The notes below the pieces were generated by a model that saw only the letters and a program-made list of their open reading frames with translations, had not been told where the DNA came from and did no database searches. 34,725 bases of DNA from a virus. Numbering within the stretch: the stretch's first letter is position 1; each line of letters opens with the position of its first letter. Both the position numbers and the translations under genes were made by a program. This document shows positions 29,142 through 34,725 of the stretch, piece by piece. Location: positions 1-34,725 of IMG/VR virus record IMGVR_UViG_3300020219_000009. One strand, 5' to 3'.

Positions 29142-29176
29142 ATGTTATACATTGCCTTTACTGGATTGTATAACAA
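29142..29176 (-). promoter_or_regulatory. Operator pair and promoter candidate
   Basis: ATGTTATACAT (29142-29152) and TTGTATAACAA (29166-29176) are variants of the box at 26141 and 26176. Read leftward, TATACA (29172-29167) and TATAAC (29149-29144) are 17 bases apart and could be -35 and -10, each inside one box. A bound protein would cover both elements of the promoter for the genes from 29115 on. Confidence 0.6.
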
Positions 29177-29201
29177 ATAATTCACAAAAGGAGCTAGTGC
29201 G

Positions 29202-29498
29202 TTATTTCTTGAGCTTATTAAATGCCTGGTAAAGATTAACTATGTTGTCAGCTATAAAATTTGAAAAAGTTTCACAAAATATTTCTTCTGTCTCTAAGTT
29301 GCGATTGGCTTGATATAAGCCCGTACGATGCCAAAATGCATGTCCGAGCTCGTGGCACATTGATTTGAACTTTTGAGGATCATCTGGCCGTATCGTTATA
29401 AGCCCGAGCTCGTGCTCGAACTGCGCCATTATATTTTGGTCTTCTATGTTCTTAATTTTAACCGTGATCTTTTGGCCTAAAACGCAAAACTTTTTCAT
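29202..29498 (-). CDS. ImmA/IrrE-like zinc metalloprotease
   Basis: 98 residues from ATG 29498, which overlaps the previous stop as ATGA (six extra upstream residues are rejected). HELGHAFWH at 45-53 is the HExxH zinc motif; EEIFCETFSNFIADN downstream supplies the third ligand Glu and helix. This is a minimal ImmA/IrrE-type protease; relatives cleave XRE-type repressors to trigger induction. No such repressor is recognised here, so it may act on a host or rival-prophage regulator. Coupled to the phosphoesterase upstream. Confidence 0.65.
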   Translation of the reverse strand: MKKFCVLGQKITVKIKNIEDQNIMAQFEHELGLITIRPDDPQKFKSMCHELGHAFWHRTGLYQANRNLETEEIFCETFSNFIADNIVNLYQAFNKLKK

Positions 29499-30202
29499 GG
29501 TAGAACCCCAGTCCACCTGCCAAAATTGTTAATTACCATAGGGACTAAAATTGGATGACCGTTACGAATAACCGTGCAGCCCAAAATTGGCTTATCTAGG
29601 ATCAAGCGTCCATAGTCAAATGCCATTGCTTTGTAGTCGACCAAACAGCCGCTAGTAACGCCAAAATATAAGTCCAGGCTATTAGCCCAGTATTGAATGG
29701 TGAATTTAGAATGATGGTGCCCTTGTACAAAGCTCATGCTCTTATTCTTTGAATTTTTAAGAGCATCCGAGGAAAGACCGTGGCAAAAGTAAATAGGCTT
29801 TTTATTACTTCCGTAGAGCACCAGATCCTTGTGCCAGCGCCAACCATTAGGCGCTTCGAGGATTGCGTTGTAGCTAAGTAATACCCTTTTAGGTAGTCCA
29901 TTAGCCTCAGCCCTTCTGTACGCAAGGGAGCCGTGATTACTCTCCATTACATCGACATTAGGAAAGAGTCGATATAAGTACTTTAAACCCTGAATGGCCA
30001 ATCCTAGTTCATCGTGCGGACTAGGTAGATTCGGACTGTGATTATGCATACTAAACGAATGAGCGTCGATTTCGTCGCCAAGATTTACAACCTTGTCTGG
30101 CTTGTATTTCTTTTTAACTGCCTTTAAAAAACGTAAGATATCGACATGATGATAAGGATAATGTTGATCTGGGATAACGAGAATTGACTTGTATGTTTTC
30201 AT
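29495..30202 (-). CDS. Calcineurin-like metallophosphoesterase
   Basis: 235 residues from ATG 30202; a GTG at 30220 would add six residues and cannot be excluded, since neither has a clear ribosome site. Motifs in family order: PDQHYPYHH (Asp, His), GDEID, SNHG (Asn, His), a HGLS turn and GHHH. Such enzymes hydrolyse phosphate esters or phosphodiesters with two metal ions; phage members may dephosphorylate proteins or process nucleic acid ends. First gene of the right early block, divergent from the late promoter. Substrate unknown. Confidence 0.8.
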   Translation of the reverse strand: MKTYKSILVIPDQHYPYHHVDILRFLKAVKKKYKPDKVVNLGDEIDAHSFSMHNHSPNLPSPHDELGLAIQGLKYLYRLFPNVDVMESNHGSLAYRRAEANGLPKRVLLSYNAILEAPNGWRWHKDLVLYGSNKKPIYFCHGLSSDALKNSKNKSMSFVQGHHHSKFTIQYWANSLDLYFGVTSGCLVDYKAMAFDYGRLILDKPILGCTVIRNGHPILVPMVINNFGRWTGVLP

Positions 30203-30280
30203 AAATTCATGCTGGATCACTATTTCATTTAAGATAATTTAAGAATTCAAAGCTGCCTTTAAACTGGACTTTTATCTGTG

Positions 30281-30308
30281 TTGACTTATTGCCTGTCTTG
30301 TTTATGCT
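30281..30308 (+). promoter_or_regulatory. Promoter of late region
   Basis: TTGACT (30281-30286), 16-base spacer, TATGCT (30303-30308): a good sigma70-type match, about 30 bases ahead of ATG 30341. It is well placed to read terminase, portal and the rest of the late block. No other strong promoter was noted before 340. Confidence 0.6.
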
Positions 30309-30340
30309 TTTGTAAACCCGTTAAAAGGAAATACTAAATT

Positions 30341-30643
30341 ATGGCTAAGTCACTAGAAGAATTACTAGGCGTTATTCAAACTTTTCCCGAGTCTTTCAGA
30401 GATCGCTTTGGAAGAAAAGTGAAAAAGAGTGAAATTATCGTCGCGCTTAATCTGAAAATAAATTCGGCACAAACTAAACAACTTGGAACTCTGTTTGATA
30501 ATTACGAACCTAGTGCTTTAAAGGCTGCAATCGGGCTTTTGCAAAACGAGTCATGGGACTCTATAGATGATGATTTAGAGACCAAAGTCGAGACTAAAGT
30601 AGATGTAATAGAAGAAAACGATAAGCCGAATAAGTGGTTCTAA
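30341..30643 (+). CDS. First late gene, small helical protein
   Basis: 100 residues. N-terminal and central helices (SLEELLGVIQTFPESFRDRF, then KKSEIIVALNLKINSAQTK, ALKAAIGLL) suit a small all-alpha DNA- or protein-binding domain; the C-terminus is acidic. Ribosome site AAAAGGAAA is rather far (about 11 bases). As the gene before a terminase small subunit candidate it could itself be part of the packaging complex. Not recognised. Confidence 0.6.
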   Translation: MAKSLEELLGVIQTFPESFRDRFGRKVKKSEIIVALNLKINSAQTKQLGTLFDNYEPSALKAAIGLLQNESWDSIDDDLETKVETKVDVIEENDKPNKWF

Positions 30644-30675
30644 ATGATAATCGGTATCAATTACAAGAGGGCTAA

Positions 30676-30756
30676 ATGAGACCTAAAATCAATTGCGGCG
30701 AAGTATATACCTATTTTCAGGGATTTAGCAAAGTTCACAAAAAAGGTAATTTATGA
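30676..30756 (+). CDS. 26-residue coupled microprotein
   Basis: 26 residues (MRPKINCGEVYTYFQGFSKV start), AAGAGGG upstream. It begins by ATGA overlap with an 11-residue frame (30644-30679, MIIGINYKRAK) that follows the first late gene directly, and ends by ATGA overlap with the next gene at 30753. The chain of overlaps suggests translation through; function unknown. The 11-residue frame is probably only a coupling leader. Confidence 0.45.
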   Translation: MRPKINCGEVYTYFQGFSKVHKKGNL

Positions 30757-31157
30757 GCCAGCTCCCCAGCAATCTACGCCGTTCGACTCTTGCAATGCGC
30801 TTTCTCTTAGAGGAAAGAGGGATTGATTTAATTGAGATGCAAATGGCCGTTTATAGAAAAGCCATGGATAGTTACGACTCCCAACGTGGCCTAACAGAAA
30901 AGAACGACCCAGGAGCGGCCTACTTAAGCGTAGCAAATCAAGCGGTCGCAACCCTTGTGAGATATGCATTTCCGACCCTTACTAATATTAAACCCGTCTC
31001 TGAAAGTGACGAAGTTAGTAGAAAGATCCTTGATGCTTCTGAGGTTAGGCGCCTGGTGCTTGATGATCCTTTTGCTAAGGCTGTAGTGGCGGCGGTGCTT
31101 ACTCCTCAGGATACAGGCCTTCCGGTCCTCACAATAGGGATTAAAAAGAATGAGTGA
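30753..31157 (+). CDS. Terminase small subunit candidate
   Basis: 134 residues, helical (MRFLLEERGIDLIEMQMAVY, then YLSVANQAVATLVRYAFPTL) with a C-terminal Val-rich end. It sits immediately before, and overlaps by 8 bases, the large terminase gene, the usual position of the small, DNA-recognising subunit. No clear HTH is visible, so this rests on position and size. Start by ATGA coupling to the microprotein. Confidence 0.5.
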   Translation: MSQLPSNLRRSTLAMRFLLEERGIDLIEMQMAVYRKAMDSYDSQRGLTEKNDPGAAYLSVANQAVATLVRYAFPTLTNIKPVSESDEVSRKILDASEVRRLVLDDPFAKAVVAAVLTPQDTGLPVLTIGIKKNE

Positions 31158-32517
31158 ATCATTAGCGCTTGCTGAGATCCTGCGGGGACTGCATAAAAAC
31201 TGGACGCCGCATCAAAAGCAGATAGACATAGGTCATGCGCTGTTTTATTTAAACGCTAAAAACATCTTTATATGTGCTGGAAGGAACTTTGGTAAAACTG
31301 AAATCTCAGCCTATTGTACTTGGCGGTGGGCTATGCAGAACCCAGGCTCACAGAATTACATCTTTGAACCATATGCCAAGCAAGCAAGAGAGATCCTCTG
31401 GGTTTCTAATAGGATTCAAACATTCGGGCCTTCTTCGTGGATTGAGTCCCTGAACAATACTGAAATGCGAATTACGTTTAAGAATGGTTCGTTCATTAAG
31501 CTAGAAGGCAGCGACAATGTGGCAGCTATTGCGGGTATTAAGCCAAAAGGCCTTATTGTTTACGATGAATTCAAAGACCATAGGATTCAATCTATAAACA
31601 ACTTTGAGCCTAACCGTGCAGCTTTTGATGTTCCAGCGTTGTTCATTGGAACGCCGCCTATCATTCACAATCATTTCGTAGAGTACGCAGAAATGGCCCA
31701 GGCTTCTGCTGACTGGTCTTATTTTCATGCGCCTACGTCTAGCAACCCACATATCAAAAACGCTTGGCTAGAGCGTATGAAACGTCAGATGGAAGGCATG
31801 GGAGAACTTGAGGAATACATGAGGTCCTACGATGCTGTCTTTGTTCGTGGCGGCAAGGCTAGTATCTTCCCTTGGATTAACGGATATAGTCCTTTACCTT
31901 TACTAAGCCTTCAGCCTAGAGACCTTAATAAATGGATCTTGCTAGTTAGCTTTGATCCGGCTTCCAGCTCTGTCTTTGCTGCAACCTTTATTCTACATAA
32001 TCCACACACTAAAAAAAGCATCTTGCTGGACGAGATATATCAGTCAGAAATGGCTCTAATGACTACGTCCGAGATATGGAAAGCTACACTTCAGAAGCTT
32101 GATCCTTGGTATAAACGAGTCAGATCAATCGAATACATATACGACGAAGCGGCCTTATGGTTCGCAAACGAGATGAGTGAAATTGCGCCTAAAGTATACT
32201 TCCAGCCTAGCCAAAAGGCCAAGTTCGGAGTCGATGGATATATCACCTTGCTACGTAATATCATGAGATCTGGCTATCTAGAGATTGTAGATTCATGCGA
32301 GAAGACAGTCTGGGAACTACAGAACTATGTCAAAGATAGCAAAGGCAAGATACCAAAGCGCCACGATCACATCATCAACGCGTTAAGCTACGGTCTTGGA
32401 TCATTAGGATATGACTTTACTGACGATCCTGAATTCATTCCAGATCCAGCCGATGTTCGTCGGGCGTACCGGATGGAAGATGATTTGACCGCTCGCAATC
32501 CTTATGCAGAAATATAA
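31150..32517 (+). CDS. Terminase large subunit (DNA-packaging ATPase-nuclease)
   Basis: 455 residues. Walker A CAGRNFGKT (42-50), Walker B LIVYDE (135-140), and the coupling motif FIGTPP (165-170) form the ATPase. The C-terminal RNase H-like nuclease has Asp269 in FDPASS, Asp332 in YDEAALW and Asp406 in RHDHIINALSYG. This enzyme pumps DNA into the prohead and cuts it. Length is typical. Only unit with both motors complete, so the phage is packaging-competent. Preceded by the small-subunit candidate, followed 21 bases later by a small membrane peptide. Confidence 0.95.
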   Translation: MSESLALAEILRGLHKNWTPHQKQIDIGHALFYLNAKNIFICAGRNFGKTEISAYCTWRWAMQNPGSQNYIFEPYAKQAREILWVSNRIQTFGPSSWIESLNNTEMRITFKNGSFIKLEGSDNVAAIAGIKPKGLIVYDEFKDHRIQSINNFEPNRAAFDVPALFIGTPPIIHNHFVEYAEMAQASADWSYFHAPTSSNPHIKNAWLERMKRQMEGMGELEEYMRSYDAVFVRGGKASIFPWINGYSPLPLLSLQPRDLNKWILLVSFDPASSSVFAATFILHNPHTKKSILLDEIYQSEMALMTTSEIWKATLQKLDPWYKRVRSIEYIYDEAALWFANEMSEIAPKVYFQPSQKAKFGVDGYITLLRNIMRSGYLEIVDSCEKTVWELQNYVKDSKGKIPKRHDHIINALSYGLGSLGYDFTDDPEFIPDPADVRRAYRMEDDLTARNPYAEI

Positions 32518-32538
32518 ACAAAACAGGAGAATCACAAA

Positions 32539-32760
32539 ATGGAACTAACTGCAATCATTCTAAGCTCAATAGCCCTTGTGCTGTCTATGGCTTCAATCAC
32601 TTGGCTACTAGCAAAGCAATTGTCGTCACACACGATTACTTATGCGCCGCTAGAGCAAGAGCTTGCCAACCAAAATAAGCAAGTCACAAGCTTTTTAGAT
32701 CAGTTTAAAGAGATAGGCGATCGTAGTCCTAAGCCTAAGCCTATTGGAGATGACACATGA
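32539..32760 (+). CDS. Small membrane protein before portal
   Basis: 73 residues, AACAGGAGAATCACAAA before ATG. Transmembrane helix at about 4-26 (TAIILSSIALVLSMASITWLL) then a polar, Gln-rich tail ending in Pro/Lys (SPKPKPIGDD). It ends by ATGA overlap with the portal start, so it is produced with it. Membrane proteins between terminase and portal are unusual; holin or envelope roles are possible. Confidence 0.6.
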   Translation: MELTAIILSSIALVLSMASITWLLAKQLSSHTITYAPLEQELANQNKQVTSFLDQFKEIGDRSPKPKPIGDDT

Positions 32761-34725
32761 GCTATTCATTTGACGAGTTACAAAATGCAAACCTGGCTGA
32801 CAATCAAAAGTCTTTCTTTGAGCTAGACCTTAATAATGAAAACGATATTCTGGACTGGCTAAACCGTGAGCTTGGCAACCTGAAAGCTTCCTCTTGGACT
32901 AGACTAGAGTCTGTTAAGAACAACTACTTACGCTATAAATGTGTGCAGTATCAACAGCAAGTTTATACGCCGAGAGACGTGTTAGAGACTCAAAAGACTT
33001 ATCAGCCACAGATTGTTATCCCGTTTATTCGTGACGTAGTTGATGAAAAAGTAGCAAGGCTTACAGAATACGATCCATACATTTACCCAATGCCTACGCA
33101 TGATGAGACCAAAGACAAGAACGATGCGAAGATCGCTAAACGATTTCTTGATCATATTAAGTATACTAAGGATATGCCTTCAAAGATTCGTAAGTTCATT
33201 AGAAACTCTAAGGTTGGTGGGGAGTCTTATCTGTGGATTACCTGGGACCCAGACCAAGGGGAGCCAGTCCAGTTTGTTAAAAAAATGATGGATCAAAATG
33301 CACCCTATACGGAAGACCAGCCTATGCAAGAAACTACAATGCAAGGTGATGTCTCTATCAAGAATAAAACACAATTCTTTGTCTACCGTCCAGAAAAGGA
33401 CTGGGAAGATACGGACTATGTGTTTGTTATCGAATGGGCTGAGACCGCGAAGCTTAAGGCTGAATATCCGGCTAAGCGTGATTCAATTCAGTCCGAGACC
33501 CAGGAACCCTTCTTTGACTTTAATTCGCTTACTGAGCAATTCGTGACTAATCAGTGCCGCAAGATTTATTTCTATCACAAGAAAACTAAGTTCTTACCAG
33601 AAGGATATGAGGCTTGTTTTGTGCCTACAGCTTTACTTAAAAAGGGAAGGTTATCGTACGAGCATGGCTTATTACCAATAGTTCCTTTATTAGACTGTGA
33701 GAACCCAGACGAACACAGAGGAATCCCACTAATTGAATACTTAAGGGCTTTGCCAGCGGCTTTAAACAACGCTTTAAATGCTACCGTGAAAGCCTTTATG
33801 TTGGCGGGTAACCCTAAATGGTTTGTCCAGAGCAACTCCATAGATGAGCAGCAGCTTACCAATGATGTCGGTATCGTGAAGGTCAAAATGGGAGCGACTG
33901 AGCCTAAGCTAATGCAAGCTAATCCAATTAGTGGTCAGTTCCAGCAATTCTTTGGGCTTATGAAGGAGCTTTATTATCAGATGTCTAGGACTAATTCGAT
34001 AAGTCGTGGAGATATGCCTCAAGGTGTTACTGCTAACGTGGCTTTGCAATTCGTGTCTGAGTCCGAAAACCGTAGGTCCGCCGAAGAAACAAGAAAAGTT
34101 CAAGAAGCTATCAAAGAAGCTTACACACTAATTTTAAAGACCTGTGGCCAGTATTACAAACCAGAAGACGAGCGCACTATGCAAGTCGTAGGGTCTGATA
34201 ACAAGTACGCGCTAGAGGATTATGATGTTGCAGCGATAGCAAAGCCGTATCATTTAATCTTGCAAAACGTCTCAGGGCTTCCGGAGTCTAAGGCTTTAAG
34301 AACACAGTTTGTTATTGATATGTCTAACGCTAGACCTGGTCTTTTCCCTGACGAGCAAGTCAATGAAATGCTAGGCTTTGGTCAGACTGAGAAATATATG
34401 GACCTGGCTTCTATCGCAGCAAGGGCCGCAGAAGACGAAAATGAAATGATGATGAATACGGGCCAGTATGTTGAGCCTGCCGAGTATGAAGACTTAATCA
34501 CTCATTGGAGAATTCATATCCAGCCACTACAAGCGGTCGGGTTTAAACTTAAATTGCCTAAAGATAATCAGGACATGATGAAGTCTCACATCTTAGCTAC
34601 TGAAATGCTAATGACTGAGCAGGCTAAGTTTAGTCCACAGTTCCTTGGAAAGCTTGTCATGCTTCCACAATTTCCGATGTTCTTCAAAGATCCTATGTTG
34701 TCTCAAATGCTAGGGATGGCTACCG
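32757..34725 (+). CDS. Portal protein, N-terminal part (continues at base 1)
   Basis: Open from ATG 32757 to the window end with no stop, continuing in frame into 1-222 (about 687 residues in all). Contains P22-type portal features: an N-terminal helical part with RDVVDEKVARLTEYDPYIYP, the wing region, GIPLIEYLRALPAALNNAL (crown/stem helix), a MSRTNSISRGDMPQGVTAN segment, and the long helix SESENRRSAEETRKVQEAI. Portals form the 12-subunit ring through which DNA passes and which binds terminase and adaptor. Position after terminase and before scaffold and coat confirms it. The 127 bases from 34599 duplicate the left end. Confidence 0.9.
   Translation, partial: MSYSFDELQNANLADNQKSFFELDLNNENDILDWLNRELGNLKASSWTRLESVKNNYLRYKCVQYQQQVYTPRDVLETQKTYQPQIVIPFIRDVVDEKVARLTEYDPYIYPMPTHDETKDKNDAKIAKRFLDHIKYTKDMPSKIRKFIRNSKVGGESYLWITWDPDQGEPVQFVKKMMDQNAPYTEDQPMQETTMQGDVSIKNKTQFFVYRPEKDWEDTDYVFVIEWAETAKLKAEYPAKRDSIQSETQEPFFDFNSLTEQFVTNQCRKIYFYHKKTKFLPEGYEACFVPTALLKKGRLSYEHGLLPIVPLLDCENPDEHRGIPLIEYLRALPAALNNALNATVKAFMLAGNPKWFVQSNSIDEQQLTNDVGIVKVKMGATEPKLMQANPISGQFQQFFGLMKELYYQMSRTNSISRGDMPQGVTANVALQFVSESENRRSAEETRKVQEAIKEAYTLILKTCGQYYKPEDERTMQVVGSDNKYALEDYDVAAIAKPYHLILQNVSGLPESKALRTQFVIDMSNARPGLFPDEQVNEMLGFGQTEKYMDLASIAARAAEDENEMMMNTGQYVEPAEYEDLITHWRIHIQPLQAVGFKLKLPKDNQDMMKSHILATEMLMTEQAKFSPQFLGKLVMLPQFPMFFKDPMLSQMLGMAT
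34599..34725. repeat. Terminal direct repeat, right copy
   Basis: Identical to bases 1-127. See left copy: it closes the contig into a circle within the portal gene. Confidence 0.93.

Overview
This window is the complete genome of a small tailed double-stranded DNA phage. The first 127 bases and the last 127 bases (34599-34725) are identical, so the contig closes into a circle of 34,598 bp, with the artificial break inside the portal gene. Terminase, portal, scaffold, coat, adaptor, nozzle-like protein, a needle-knob-like protein and three large internal proteins lie on one strand, in an order close to that of P22-like short-tailed phages (podovirus morphology). The host cannot be named from sequence alone. 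Three small lipoprotein-like proteins and two peptidoglycan-enzyme candidates point to a Gram-negative host, but this is inference.

Layout. A + strand late block runs from 30341 through the contig joint to 17818. It holds two small leader genes, a terminase small subunit candidate, the large terminase, a membrane peptide, portal, scaffold and coat. These are followed by two lectin-like paralogs, a repeat-bearing fibre-like protein, a glycine-rich adhesin-like protein, a probable lysis or envelope cassette (5682-7874), small structural genes, adaptor, nozzle-like protein, needle-knob candidate and three ejection-type proteins. A long - strand block runs from 26093 down to 17826. It begins with a small gene, a short unknown gene, a Gp157-like protein and a RecT/Bet-like annealing protein. 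It continues with about 27 very small genes that mostly overlap by ATGA or abut, and ends with a CHAP-like endolysin candidate and two unknown genes. A second - strand block runs from 30202 to 26589: a metallophosphoesterase, an ImmA-like metalloprotease, small unknown genes, a lipoprotein, an HNH nuclease and a PD-(D/E)XK nuclease. The only + strand gene inside the early region is at 26207-26530.

How it works together. The early blocks appear to share control: an 11-bp near-palindrome (TTGTTATACAA or variants) occurs twice in the divergent region 26140-26192 and twice at 29142-29176, overlapping the candidate promoter elements of three transcription units. Recombination functions (Gp157-like, RecT-like) are present. 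I recognise no DNA polymerase, primase, helicase, exonuclease, integrase or classical repressor, so replication probably relies on the host or on unrecognised small proteins. Least described are the chain of MKIYW microproteins (20075-20904), a run of six small membrane or lipoprotein genes (22692-23785), a ribbon-helix-helix microgene overlapping the endolysin, and a candidate structured small RNA at about 27467-27557 between two homing-type nuclease genes. No tRNA, CRISPR array, insertion sequence or attachment site was found.
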